Notes: generated from the letters alone by a model not told the origin. A DNA stretch of 64,000 nt from Vitellaria paradoxa (GCA_019916065.1 CM034233.1:10484516-10548515), one strand, 5' to 3'; shown: positions 50,417-63,055, counted from the first letter of the stretch. Made by a program: numbers and translations.

Positions 50417-51074
50417 TCAAAATCTAGCATTTTCGAAGCCGTGCAAATCACAGTCTCTGTTCACCGACTTCTTCATCCCTGCCACCTTAGCCAGACGCTC
50501 GGCCGCTCTCCAAGCCGATTTCTGAGTCAGCGGCTCTCCATTTTCGTCTGTCAGCACCACCTCTCTCTCGTTCGTCCTTCGCCGCTGGATGAACTCCAAG
50601 TGCAGCTGATACTGATGCCGACATTGCAGCTCTGCTAGTTTGGCTTCCAAGCGTTAAACGTACTCGTCAGCTAGGATTGAACTCGACAGCTTTAGCAACG
50701 CTCGACTCGATGAAAGTAAAAGACGAGCGCTGGACACGTCACTGTTCTCAAATAGTCGCCGAGACTCAGCAATTGCCCGCGTAACAATGAAAAGATTGGT
50801 TTGAACCCAGAGCACTTTTTGAAGTAGACTTGGGAGTGGTGGTTGGAGACTTTTGCCTCCAGAATTAGATGTTTGAATATTTGTAGAGTCGACGGTGGTT
50901 CGGCAACGCAAGCCAGCCCAGCTTGCCGCAGCTTCTCAGTTGGGCCAACTTCAATTTGGTCTTGTGTTTGCTGGGAGTTTGACTTTCTTCTACTTGTTGC
51001 TTATGATCTTCAATTTTGCGTGCTCGATCAGTAGGGATCGTCCTGCAAAAACTTCTTCTCCAACCTGCGCCCAT
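50417..51074 (-). pseudogene. WAV3/EDA40-like RING-vWA E3 ligase pseudogene, core deleted
   Basis: From an ATG at 51074 a frame encodes MGAGWRRSFCRTIPTD and LRSCGKLGW, the N-terminal signature of plant WAV3/EDA40-type E3 ligases. Near 50915 the match shifts by one base into a frame with LRCRTT, then jumps to the C-terminal region: TRAIAESRRLFENSDVSSA, LLLSSSRALL, ADEYV, a TAA stop at 50656-50654, [28 protein letters not shown] and the terminal [10 protein letters not shown] ending in TGA. The RING finger and von Willebrand A domain (several hundred residues) are absent. GAGAGA-rich DNA upstream looks like a retained 5' leader, so this is a duplicated gene with an internal deletion, not an obvious processed copy. 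Intact relatives limit auxin-related root responses; this copy should make no functional ligase. Confidence 0.82.
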
Positions 51075-51585
51075 TATCTCAATGACCCCTTTCACTCTCT
51101 TCTTTCTTCGTACCCTGCAATGCAACCAAAAAGAGATCTGCCTCTCTCTCTCTCTCTCTGTGTTTTAGTTTTCCTGAGCACAATATATGGATGTATATAT
51201 ATTACATGAATATATTATTAGTGGGTTGGCAAATATAATTACAGAATGATTATCATGCAAGCGGTTGGCGATGCGCTTTTCTCTTACCGGTCAAAGGCCA
51301 TCTCTCTCTCTCTCTCTCTCTCCGTTCGCAGATAAAGCTTAGCTCCGTTCCTTATCTGGCGATCTTTACGCGGCTTGGTAGCGAGAGAAGGAAACCGACA
51401 CAAACAATTTCAATTTCCTCTGCTTCTTGTCCATGACTTGTGCTACGAACATCTTTAGATGTTTACTTGGCTAATCATATCACGTGGGCAAAGTAAGTGA
51501 AACTATAATTTTGAAGGTTAAAGAAAGGAAATTAAATTAATAAGAGGATGTTCAAGCGTTGGAAATGGCATATAACCGCGACTAA

Positions 51586-51741
51586 CGTTCCGTTTGGCCT
51601 ACCAAAGTGTATCAAAATTCATCAATTTTTAACTACTTTTTATATTTTCTTTCAATTAAATTTTAACATCTATCACCTTTATGTCAAATTTTTATCTTTT
51701 TATTGGATTTTTTGGCCAAAATTTGGCCAACCAAACAGCCC
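51586..51741. mobile_element. Tourist-like MITE with TAA duplication
   Basis: CGTTCCGTTTGGCC at the left and GGCCAACCAAACAGCCC at the right are inverted ends flanked by TAA on both sides (51583-51585 and 51742-51744 read CTAA and CTAA). The interior CTATCACCTTTATGTCAAA matches the decayed copy at 40598. Confidence 0.65.
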
Positions 51742-52229
51742 TAAAACATAATAACAACTTCTTGGTGCATGCGTGTGTTGGATTTTATTTATAAAATAAA
51801 AATAAAAGAAGCAAAATAAAAAAATTAAATGGTTGATCCAAATACATAATAGTTTCAGACTTGCCCCAACGTTGGTTGCAGAATAATGGTTTTTCTCCTT
51901 CATGAATGCATATATCAGTCGTTGAACGTACAGATGCATGTGCTTGGCCACAGTCCACCCCTTGACCATATAATTAAGAGAGTAATTTTGAAGTTTAAAG
52001 GTGGGTTCTACTGAGCAAATACTCATAATATTCCCATTGATGACTTCTTCAAAAATGAAAACATTATTTTTTTTTTTTGAAAGGTAAATTGAAAACATTA
52101 TGGAATTATGCTTTTATGGATAGTAAGTGGTTAGTGACCGAACCCTGGCTTTACATCTTTTTGACTGATTAGTATTTTAATATTGTTGTTGTGGCTTGTA
52201 TTTTTTATTTTTGAGTCTAAAATTATAAC

Positions 52230-52640
52230 TCGATCCGAAAGTCTCGCAGTGTGACCCGTTTAGATATTTTTTTGGAGGCCTGTGGTGGTAGCGAAGGGCA
52301 TGGGCCGATAGGCTTGGGCCCAAAGCCCACCACTGACTTTGGGGGGTGCAGGGGGCTACGCCCCCTGCGGTATGGACCTATTTAAATATTAGGGTTTTGG
52401 GTTTTCTTATGAGAGTGATCAAGAGAAAAGCCGGCCGGCATCGTAACTTCTTTCTTTTCATCATAATGAAATTTTTCCTCTATCTTACCCGTGGACGTAG
52501 ACTTTACAATCAAATCACGTAAATCTTACTGTCTATTCTTCTTCTCTTTTCTATACTTTAATTTGTGCGTTGTGTGATCCAAGATTATGTGCACGATTTT
52601 ACAGCAAATATCATTTATTCTATCCTCACCATTCATTTCA
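52230..52640 (+). mobile_element. Probable copia-type LTR, solo or fragment
   Basis: The block is more GC-rich than its flanks and has an LTR-like order: GTGTGACCCG, a TGGTGGTAGCG segment, a perfect palindrome GCAGGGGGCTACGCCCCCTGC (52348-52369), a TATTTAAATA box, GGGTTTT, AGTGATCAAGAGAAAAGCCGG, AATGAAATTT and CCGTGGACGTAG followed by AAATC..CGTAAATCTT. The last motifs recur at the ends of plant copia LTR transcripts as I recall them. No internal gag-pol region is adjacent, and the exact ends and target duplication were not resolved. Confidence 0.5.
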
Positions 52641-53020
52641 CCTACACCAGTCACCGCTCACCTATTTTGTACTGATGATTACGGGTAGTGACCAGTGTAT
52701 TTCATTTAAAATTATCATAATTGTAAAATATTATCTTTTATTTGAAAATTAACAGTACTCACCTAAACAGTGAATTGTGCAGAATAAAGTAGTCATGGGG
52801 CATAACTTTACTGTTTTAATATTTGTCAAACAAGCAATAATTCAACTTTAATTTAGAGCTTATTACTAATCTGAGGCTTTGTTTCGTTACAAAACAGATT
52901 TTAGTTTTTTTTTTTGAACTTTTTTTTATACTTATATGACTTTTTTCATCAAAATTTAATATTTTTTAAAAGCTGTAACATTTAGTGTGTTAATCACATT
53001 TATAAAGAAAAAAAAAAAAA

Positions 53021-53040
53021 CACACACACACACACACACA
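53021..53040. repeat. (CA)10 microsatellite
   Basis: A pure CA run preceded by a 14-base A run. It lies in a possible MITE bounded by GGCTTTGTTTCGTTAC near 52873 and GGTAACCAAACAAA near 53238, whose ends are only partly inverted. Confidence 0.85.
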
Positions 53041-53825
53041 TTTGTTTGGGTAAAAGTTAGAAAAATAAAAATAAAAAAAAGATTAGTTTTTTCATTACTT
53101 TTTTTATCCAAACGGATTACTTTTACCCAAATTGAATTCAATATTTTATTTACGAATGCAATTAACACGCCTAAAAGTAAACTGCTTTTAAAAATTTAAT
53201 TTTGATGAAAAAAACACATATAAGATAAAAAAAAATGGTAACCAAACAAATTTTAAGAATATTAATTGAATAATATTTGCAATTGGGGACGGAGTAGTCT
53301 AGATAAGATGGGGGACCAAAAGTATCTAAATTAACAAAAAAACGCAGTGGTTCAGTGAATTTTAATAGTGGAAAGCCAATTATCTATATTTAAAATTTTT
53401 TAACTATAAAATATAAAACATTTATAATAATTCATCTAGCTGTGGTAGCTAGCTAGGGGTCTTCCATCCCTGTTTGCAACGCAATTCATCAACAATATTG
53501 AAGAGTTCTTCCAAGTAGAAAATTTATGGACTTATCACTTTAAATGATAATAGTGGAGACGGTGCTGACGAGTCACATGATCATGTACCATCAGTAATTC
53601 TGAATATTTTGATAGTAATAAAATGATTATAATTATAGTTTCTGTAATCTGGAATACTTAGTTAGAAGTTAGAAGTGGCACTAATTAACGAGAAAGAACT
53701 TGCAATTGAGCTTGCAGTGAAAACTTAATTCCCTTCTTTATATGGCCGTCGAGATGATGTTACCATTGGGGCCGGGCCACTTCTTGCGAACTTATAACTG
53801 CTTGGGACCCCAACGATTAATTGAC

Positions 53826-53919
53826 GAGCGAGGCATGCCGTTCAGTTGGTTAAGAGTCTTGTACCGTTTGCTCACGACTCGAGTTCGAGCCCCCCTTACC
53901 TAACAATAAAAAAAAAAAA
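53826..53919 (+). mobile_element. tRNA-derived SINE with 10-base target duplication
   Basis: The flanks are perfect direct repeats ATTAATTGAC (53816-53825 and 53920-53929). The body has a pol III A-box-like CAGTTGGTTAAGAG and a B-box GAGTTCGAGCC in tRNA spacing and ends with an A-rich tail after TAACAAT. At about 94 bases it is short for a SINE and may be 3'-truncated or a minimal family. It is not a functional tRNA: no acceptor stem pairing or CCA-proximal end is visible. Confidence 0.75.
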
Positions 53920-54328
53920 ATTAATTGACCAATGTTCCTGATTGTAATATATTTCTCTAAAATTTCTACTTTTCAAAAAGAAATTTAGCACATATATTAA
54001 TTTGTATGTCAAACCTTCTCTTAGCAGCATCCATAAAATATTTATAATAGTTTAATACTTTTGAATATTTTTCACATACTTATGCGTTATTGATTACTGA
54101 TAATGGTAACAATAAATAATACTCACTGCTCTCTCAACTTCCTTAAGCGAGTGTCATAAACTTTAATTTTGGTGTCAAATATTCCTTTAAAGACTGAAGT
54201 AATTTTTATGCCAAAATATTTTTACAAACTCAAATTAAAATTTGACCAAATATTTCTGGTTGCAGAAGGACTAGGATTCTCTGCATTCTTGCGTGCGGTT
54301 CGAGTGGGAGTTGGTTTCATACTATTTA

Positions 54329-54478
54329 GGAGGTGTTTGGCAAATAAAAAAATACCAAAAAAATCTTTAATTTTTACGAATTTTTTCCAATTAGATTTCA
54401 TCACATTTTTACACCAAACTTTTTTTTTTTTTTTTTGTGAGGTAAAAATTAGCCATCCAAATATCATCTTAGTAGTGG
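54329..54478. mobile_element. Tourist-like MITE with TTA duplication
   Basis: GGAGGTGTTTGGCAAAT follows TTA at 54326-54328, and the right end CCATCCAAATATCATC is followed by TTA at 54479-54481. The interior includes CCAATTAGATTTCATCACAT, close to the type B core. A 16-base poly-T run sits near its right end. Confidence 0.55.
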
Positions 54479-56199
54479 TTTAGAGACCTGCTCTCCTTTT
54501 TAGCAGTATTTTTATTATTATTATTTGCTCTTTCTATCATTTTATATTATGTTTATTTGAATTTAACTTTTTCTCTTACTATCATATCTCTTTTAACGCG
54601 ACAACTTCAATATTTTAGAACTTAAATTTATATTCATTCAAACTGTATGTGGATCAAGAATTGGTCAATAAAAAAAAAAAAAAAGTGATGAACTTAAAAT
54701 TCTTTATTCTATTTGTGTTGTGATAAAAAAAAAAAAAAGAGAAAGTGCATAGAATTTAAGAAATCTATTAAAATATGTTTATACACCAGCTGAATTACGT
54801 CCAATGATCTATAGATATGTGCCATATTTATTAAAACGTGTCTTATTATTAAATGTTATTTTGACACGTGTCAAATATTTATTAAAATATATTTTAATTT
54901 TTTCCTAAAATAAACACTCAAAAACAAATTTTAATTTTTTTTATTTTTATCTTGAATTGTTCTATATGTATAAATTCGAATCACGGTCTCTGTTGCAAAT
55001 GTGAAATGGAGTGGGTCCAATTCGGCTAAAAGGAACTCTGCCATTTTTTTCTCCAACAATTCTGTGTGTGTGTGTGTGTGTGTATTTTTTAACAAACAAG
55101 CAGACAAAAAGTGAGAGACCCACCAGCTAAGAAAGAATTAAGTCAATAAATAGGAACCAAGTTTTTCCTTCTCTTTCAACACTGGTCTTCCATGTTCTCA
55201 ACTTTTCGAACAATGGATTGTTGGACTCACAGCTGTCTGCGTCTGAGATAAGTTTTATGCACTTATTGTACGTGTATACTTGTTTCCCACCACAAGTGGA
55301 CCTCAGCCATATCCCGCTGCTGCTCTATCACCCCAAAATTGGGTTTTTCATTGGGATCTTGATTGAGAGTAATTAAGGAAGAGCCCTGCTAACCAGTGCC
55401 GTAAGCGTATTTTTAACAGCAAGAATGGTGTATATTTACTAGGAGGAATGTTGTATATTTACTAGGGTAAAATAAAATGAAAATATATATAAATACATCT
55501 ATTGCTAGTATAGAGAAAACCAAGAATTCTAGTAATCAAGTAATAAAAACTAGCGTAATTTTGTAAATATTCCATCAAGCTTCATCCTCCCCGTGGAAGG
55601 ACAAGCCATGCCATTACCATCGCTAATAAGCATGGCATTCTACCATCTAAAAGTGTAACCAAACAAGAAAATGGAATGTTGATCCTCATTCCGCCCTTAT
55701 TTTACCCAACCAAACACAACATTCTTCTTCTCCAGAATCAAGTGGACCGTCAAATTGAAATAAGAAACTGCCCTCTTTTTACTTCATGGCTGTGGTTAAG
55801 AACAGGTTAATAGAGTGGAAATTGAATCTACTGGACAGTTTAGACAAGTGAACACAGTGCAATTGGATGCATAACCAAGGAAACAATACATATTGAGGAT
55901 CCCGTTTGGGAACAAGTCACACCCTATGGATCACACAAGCATTAGAAGTGCCCGTAGGTAAAGGGGCTTAGGTGTTTTTTACATTAGACAAACCAGCCAA
56001 AAGCTTAGAAACATGACTTACTAAGAAACTAAAACACAGAGATAATAATAATAATAATAATCTAAGGCATTTACCCATAATCTGCTAGCCCGTTCCAACA
56101 CCCTATCACTCCTTTAACCCTCGAGCCTTTTCGACTCTCAAGCCAGTTCCTCCCCCTCCACATTGCTCTCTGGATAGCAATATCTTGCATAAATGCTGG
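54479..56199. other. Gene-free stretch downstream of the Aux/IAA gene
   Basis: It contains a (TG)n microsatellite at about 55063-55083, a short tandem repeat of GTATATTTACTAGG near 55430-55465, and a MITE-like patch around 55620-55740. The last few hundred bases are probably the 3' untranslated region of the Aux/IAA gene. Nothing else is supported. Confidence 0.45.
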
Positions 56200-59100
56200 C
56201 TAGTTTCCGTTCCTGCATTTCTCCACAGCCCTGGGAGCTGCACACAAAACCAAAGTTTCTTAGAAATAAATTGATTCCATTCAGGTTACACGAACACACT
56301 AGCGCTAAGACAGATTAAAGAAACTAGCAAGTAAGGACCCCAAATCATCAAATATCCTAATATGCAGAAAGTGATCTTCCAGACTGCCAGCACATGGTTC
56401 AGATCATGTTTGTCAAGTTTTGACAAACACAAGACTGTTCAAACTCTGAGGACAATGTATGAAAAAATAAATAAAAAAGAAAAAACAGAATAACCTTTTG
56501 AAATTTTGAGATTGACATCTATTGGTAATACATCAAAATAAAGGAAATTAATGAGCAATTTTGGGGTCAAAATATCCCAAATTACAGGCTGAAATATAAA
56601 TGAAAGCGCTAGTCTTCGACAGAATCTGATTTAAGCCTGCCCACCCTCTTATTTTTATTTTTCCTTCAATTAAATGTTCTTTGTTGATATGCATCAGCTA
56701 AACACTATCTCAAAAATATTTCCAAATACTGGGATAACAATATGAGACAGGCAGCTGAGAAAGAGAGAAAAAAATCAATTGATGAAGGTGAATGTCAACA
56801 ATTTGCTTAACAAACCATTAAATCAACAATAAAGCAGGACCCTCCAAACAGAAACATTGCACATACTGTACCTCTTCCCCATCACCCACCGCATGTATTA
56901 AGTAGGAAAGGTTGACTGGATTAGTCAATTATTCACTTGCTCTCACTTCCCTTTTCTTAAATGGATGAATCAATTAAGTATAATAATAGACCACATTGGC
57001 TTGGCTTGCTTAATTTTATCTCTCCTACTTCTGCAATTAGTTATCCTGAGTTGTCACTCTATGTTATCCCCCAATTACTGCCACTCTTCAACCAGTGAAC
57101 GACATCGCAACTTACCAAAAAAAAAAAGTGAACGACATCGCAGACTTTTTCATAGTAGCGACGATAATTCAATAAGCAGAGATGTATTGATTGGTCCATA
57201 TATCAAACAGTTTATCAGATAAAAGAGAAATAATAATTCACACAGATCACTACGCAATGGTTCTTTTATTGTGAATGCATGAGCATAATGTGTCTAAGGT
57301 ATAACATACCAAGACCAAAAAGTCAAAGATAACACTAATCATTTATAGGGAAATTTCAGAGATGAGAACCCACAGAAAGGAAATCTCTTGCGAAAGAGGC
57401 AACGATGCAATAAAAGTGAATTTCTCAAAACAAATGCCTTTTGTTCTGATAACAAGTGAATATTATAATTGCTATTAACATAAACAAATGGACTACCAAA
57501 AAAAAAAAAAAACTCACCTAGTCCAATAGCATCAGAACTCTTCATGATCCTTAGCCTCTTGCAAGTATCAATAAACATCCTGTCATAAGTCAATGCCAAA
57601 AAAACAAGATGGGGCTTAATAAGAATATTTTCACCAACAACTAATATTATGTGGTATTTCATCAAGATCTGAAATTTTGATGCTAGGAATGTCATCAAAC
57701 AAAACTGTACCCAGAAACTACATAAAAATTTAATAATCAACTAGGGTTCCTTTTGTTCAGGTGGAAAGTTATTTTATTTTATTGTATGTATTTATTTATT
57801 GATTTATTACTCTGATAATCAGAGATGTCATTGGAGGAATATTATTGAAATATCTAAATGATTGGCCTACTTGAACCATCTAATAGACAGGATCCTAAAA
57901 TTACACGTGGAATCCATTTCCAATCATTTTAAGGAAATGTAGAGCAAGCATAACAAAAAAACTTATACAGATATAATAGAGGAGCAATTCCAACTTCAGG
58001 TCCTGCAATTCTACACCAGTCAAAAGCATGGCAATTAAATCTTACCCCCTCAAGCTTAAAACCATTTTCCCTTCACCCCTGTATTTTTAAATGCTACACA
58101 CAACCTCTGCAGTTGCAAACCATTACTTTTTCGTATTCCGTATGTGATTTCGTGTGCAATAATTAAAATATTTTTATTTCAAAATTAAATTTTCAATCAA
58201 TTAAAATAATTTGTTTGCCTCTTGAGCTTTTACTTCCATCTTTTTCTCTCTTCGTTTCTCTCTCCCTACCACACATGAAAGTTATTTTCTAGTGGTGCTA
58301 TTGGAAGATTACTTTTTTCATTTTATATACTCTACTGAATTCATTAGCAATTTGCACTATAATCGTAGCTCCGAGGGGTTATGTGTTACATTTAAAAATG
58401 TAGGGAGAAAATAACATTGGTGCTAAGCTCAAGGGGATAAATATAAATACCCCTGTTTTTTTGGTTATTTCCTTACACCAGTATGTGCATTTACTCCCCC
58501 TCTGCACTATCAAATATCATATTTTATAATGTAATACTTTGCTTGCTCCGAGCCAATAGGAAGTTGATTATGGGCATGCCTTAAATGAAACTTTTCACTC
58601 TAGCGGGTGGGCGATTTGAGATCCCATAAACCCCCTCTTGGTATTCTCAATCAGCAAAGCTTTTGCCCTATACTACATATAGGGCTCAGTCATTTGGCAT
58701 TACTTTATATAGTCCTCCCTTACTTAGAAAAGTTCTGTTAGATAATTCAAAATACATTATCATATTTATTTCCTAAAAAGTTAAAGGTTTAGCCCCTTGT
58801 TGATCTAACATGATATTTTAGTGCTGCTCCATGCATATTTACGAATCCTGCTGTGTTTAGTTTGTGCGTTTTTCTGTTTACCTTGTCCAAGCCTTGCCCA
58901 TTTGTGGACAATTCACTTATTACATAATTTAGTTGAATGCAAAGAATGAAAGGCACCAAAACAATGTGGCAATGGCACCAATGTAATAAAAAATGATTGG
59001 CCCACAGAGCTGGCCACATCATTTTGGTGACTTTTTTTGGAAGACTTTTCTAGTTAAATAACATGTTCTTTCTTACTTGGCCAACAAATAACAGTGTACC

Positions 59101-60559
59101 CTATCACTCATTTAAGAGAATTACAACGGTCTATGGTTATTAATAAAGGAAAATGATAAACTGCCAGAACTTTTTACCAAAATCTATTGCCAGAATGATG
59201 TGGCAATGGCATGCGTAATAAATCACATGGTAGTGGGCTATTATTTTAAAAATAAGAAGGAAAAACGTAATAAATCACATGCAAAAGAGGACCTGAGAAC
59301 CAAGAACAAGCAAGTTTATCAGAACAAAGTGTATTAGAACTTACTCCCAGGGGACATCACCCACAAGCATCCAGTCACCATCCTTATCCTCGTAAGTAAC
59401 AACATATTCTGAACCATGCAGTAGATCGTTCAGCTTGCTCTCACTCATCATCTCCCTTCCTGGAGCTCCATGAGATCCGTACTTACCTGTTATCATACCA
59501 AAACCGCAGTAACTGGATCCATGCAAATATCTTTAAAGTGCAAAATGAGATCAACCACACTGCAAAAGTGCCAAGCCCATCTACAAAGACTACTGTGCCA
59601 ATTGAGTGTTATAGAGTAGCTCACCTATGGTAAAACAGCTGAACATCTTCTCTAGGGCAGAAGAGAGTTCCTGATAGGCAGAATAAGTTCTCAAGTCTAC
59701 TTTCCTGAGATAAGGAGCACCATCCATGCTGACCTTAACAAACAAAGCACCGGACCCCAATTTTCCTTCTACTTCATCGGTATTCTTCGAAGTGGTGGCC
59801 AAAGTATTTTTCCGAAATGACCTTATTGGTGGCCAACCAACAACCTGAGCCCTGCCATGATTAAAGATTAAGAATATTCTCAAGGTTAAGCCCACTTTCT
59901 CTTGAAATTCCTCTTTTAACAGTTATCTGCACTTACTTGGTTGCAGGTGCTGTGCTACTGTTATTTGGGGAATCAGTACGATTTGGACCACTCTCATTGG
60001 CAGCATGAGACCTCTCCTGAGAGGCTTGTTGAGGCATTGCATCTTTCATTTTGGCCAGCTGAGTCCCAGAGTTATCTTTCGTGTTACCAGATTTCACACC
60101 CAAGTTTGTAGAAGTTTCGGCATTAGCAGCAAATTTTCCCTGTACTACAGATCAGGTAGTTTCAGTATTAAAAATTTCTACAGAAAACATCCAAATTCTT
60201 CAGAAAAGCAGTGTTTTTTTCACCTCTGAGAATCCATCCATAGCATCAGAGAACCCTCTTTTGTTGCCTGAAACAATTGTCTTCTGGGATAATGAGTAAT
60301 TGTTATCCTTCGAAGGATGCAACGGGAAAAGTGGCTTCTCGTCAAGTTTGGCTGAGCTTAGCAGACAGAGTCCTGGATCTCTTTCGGGGGATCGGGATCC
60401 AGGAAGCCCAAGCCTTAGTTCTGTTGCCTTCAAATTCAAACTGCTGCTATTATTTTTGGAGGCAGCAAAGATTGTAGAGCTGTCGACAGAAGAACAACCC
60501 GATAACCCCATGTAATTACGCTCTTTTAGTCCTGACACTTTCTGGCACATATGGTCCAT
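56200..60559 (-). CDS. IAA9: Aux/IAA transcriptional repressor, IAA9-type
   Basis: Coding exons: first exon ending 60224, then 60139-59937, 59851-59625, 59486-59345, 57579-57518 and 56237-56200, all GT-AG with matching phases. The IAA9-type N terminus (SPSLLGAREEGQSNV) begins at 60631, but the codon where ATG is expected reads GTG. An in-frame TGA lies just upstream, so the first usable ATG is at 60559, giving 335 residues instead of 359. Aux/IAA proteins repress ARF-driven auxin genes in the nucleus and are degraded when auxin joins them to TIR1/AFB. Visible parts: EAR-like ELRLGLPG (domain I, residues 71-78 counted from the GTG), [14 protein letters not shown], degron [14 protein letters not shown] (domain II, about 206-219), and the PB1 domain with [13 protein letters not shown] and [19 protein letters not shown]. 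It ends [15 protein letters not shown]9 relatives control leaf shape and fruit set. Confidence 0.93.
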
Positions 60560-61789
60560 GGAAGCCGAAGCAGCCAACAAAGTTACATTGCTTTGACCCT
60601 CCTCCCTAGCTCCAAGCAGAGATGGAGACACCAGAATCCAAAATCAAACTCCAATTTCTTTTAAATCTGCTTTTAATAGGAAACCTGAATTAGAATTTTA
60701 ACCTTCCATCTGAACATCCCAACAAAACACAAAACCAAAAACCTTCAAAATGAAGGCCAAAAAAAAAAGAAATGCCCAATCCATTTAATAAAAGCTGGCT
60801 ACACTTCATCAACAAACCACCCATTATAAAGGTCCTTGAATTACAAATTTAGGATTCTCCCCATTCATATCAAAACATGGTCACACAAAATATTTCCTTC
60901 TCAGATTTTTCCGTTGATTAATTGTCATATGCAACCCCAAATCAATGCAGATTCAGTAGCAGAACACACCAAAATGAAGATATCTAGGTATTAGGAGGCT
61001 TTATTTCATAGGCAGTAAAGTTCATGCATAAAGATTAGGTAATCTAAATAAACCTTTGGCAGTTCAACACACTCAGACACTGAAATTACCAAAATTTACC
61101 AATAAAATGTTTATCATATTTTGAGCCCGAGAACTAAAAATAAACTTAATCCAATTTCATTGACAAATCGATGGTCGTTTCAGAAAATGCTCCAACAAAT
61201 ATACGGTTTCTGATATTAATCCCCAATCATTGCCTCAAATAATAACAACTTTGAGCTAATGTCTACCAGTATAAAATAAATAAATAAATAAATAAAAAGA
61301 AAGAAAAGGTTTTCAGAATCGAAAGATGCACCTTCGTCCCAAGCAATTTAAACCTCAAAATAAGCTCAAATGCAATTACTAACTCGAAATGCATAAAAAC
61401 AACGGCGCTGAAATTATAAGATGAGGTAAGCCAATTAAAGCCAGGTAAGCTGAATTTGAATGCCGAGCATAGGGAAAATAGATCAAAAATACCAAAAAAT
61501 CAAGCACATGAACATGTGAAAAATAAACAAATAAATTTCCAGGAGCAGAGTTAGAAAACAAACTAATACTAATAGAAAGTCTAAGATTAAGATTAAAAAT
61601 AACATAAGATACGCACATACGCAATATTTGTGTGTGCGTGTGTGTGTGTAGAGAGAGAGAGGAGCAGAGAAAATGAAGAGATATAGTTGAATCTCTGGCC
61701 GAATAGGCTAAAATCAACCGGATTGTGATTACTGATAGCCAAAAAAGATTACAAATTTTTGGAAGAGAAGCTCGGGGTAGACGATTTAC

Positions 61790-61975
61790 CTGAAGAAGCT
61801 TCTGAATTGATAGAAAGAAGACGATGATGGAGTGAACTTTCTTCGATTTTCAGAGAAAATTTACACAGGCAGAGAGAGAGAGAGAGAGCTAAGGACCCTC
61901 CACTTCGCACAAAGCCACGAGAGCTTATTTGCTGTCCGAATGCGAAGCTCAATGCCAATAAAATAAGCACCTGGG
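61790..61975 (-). other. Probable 5'UTR exon of the IAA9-type gene
   Basis: On the minus strand a CT-repeat leader (61865-61888) runs to CTTCTTCAG and a GTAAAT donor (intron begins at 61789). No ATG follows the CT repeat in this exon. The intron would end near 60650, where CAG acceptors occur. IAA9-type genes commonly have an intron in the 5' leader. The right-hand limit is a guess. Confidence 0.55.
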
Positions 61976-62800
61976 ATAAAGAAATTTTGTTTTTGTTTTG
62001 TCAAAAGAAAAATTAAAAATGAGAAGGAAAAATAAGAAAGAGCTGCTTGTTTTAAATTGTGGCCCCGTTTAGAGGATTAAATAATTTTAAAATATTATAA
62101 AAAAATTTACAAATATTCTGACCTTGAAGGCGTTCGGTAACAAAATTTTTACTAAAGGATTAACAATTTTTGATATTTAAGTGTTTAATAAATTATCAAT
62201 TTTTTTATTATTTTATTTTGTTACAGTTACTTGTCAATCTAAAAGTCACTTAAAATTGCTAAAACTATTAAAAGTTGTTTAAAATGTTAAAAATTACTAA
62301 AAATTTTACTAAACACTCAAAAGTTATAAAAAATTATCAATAATTACTACTTATTTTAACAAATATACCAAAAATTATAATTACAAACTTTTGATTAAAA
62401 AAATCAAAAATTAATAAAAATTGTGCCTTCCAGCACCTTCTTTGAAAATTTTTTATTCAAATAGATTTTGAAACTTTTTAACCTTATTAGAGTTAAAAAA
62501 ATATAAAATTTTACAAATCTCCACGAATATGAATTATGAGATTATAAAATTTAAATTTTTTATTTATTACACAAAGTATGAAATATTAATTTTTACAAAT
62601 TTATACAACTCTAAACACTTACACTTTTTGAGATTTTTTTTTTTTTTTTGTGAGTTATTTTGAACTCAAAACCAGCTGTGTGTTAGAAAGATGACATCTG
62701 TAGTTCAACGACATGGGTAAAGTCACCTGCGCTTCTTATTTTCTATTATCTATAAAATTGAATGAAAATAATGCATGAATTAGCGTTCCGACTCATATTA

Positions 62801-63055
62801 AGGTTTGGTTTGGCAACAAATTGAGGTAGTTTTTTGTAGTTAGCTAATAGCTAACTAAAAAAAAGTTGACTAAATTTGTGTCTAAAAAGGAAAAAGAAAA
62901 GTAGTTTTTTTTAGGTAGTTAACTTATTTTTGTTAATTTGACATTTTTACCCTTAAAAGTTTAAAAGAAAATTAAAATGTAAGAGGGTAAATTTAATCAA
63001 GTACTGTTGAAGTAGCCATTAACTTGGCTAATGGCTACCGATGCCAAACGGAGCC
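62801..63055. mobile_element. Tourist-like MITE, type A
   Basis: AGGTTTGGTTTGGCAAC at the left and TGCCAAACGGAGCC at the right are inverted ends, bordered by TTA on both sides (62798-62800, 63056-63058). The interior has TAGTTAGCTAATAGCTAACT and, mirrored near the right, AACTTGGCTAATGGCTACC. The right TTA is also the left border of the next MITE. Confidence 0.72.

Noticed and set aside
50195..50638. 147-codon + strand frame
   Set aside because: Its 3' half is the antisense shadow of the pseudogene on the minus strand, which has clear family motifs.
53826..53919. Possible tRNA gene
   Set aside because: Has A- and B-box-like motifs but no acceptor-stem pairing, and is flanked by target duplications with an A tail, so it is a SINE.
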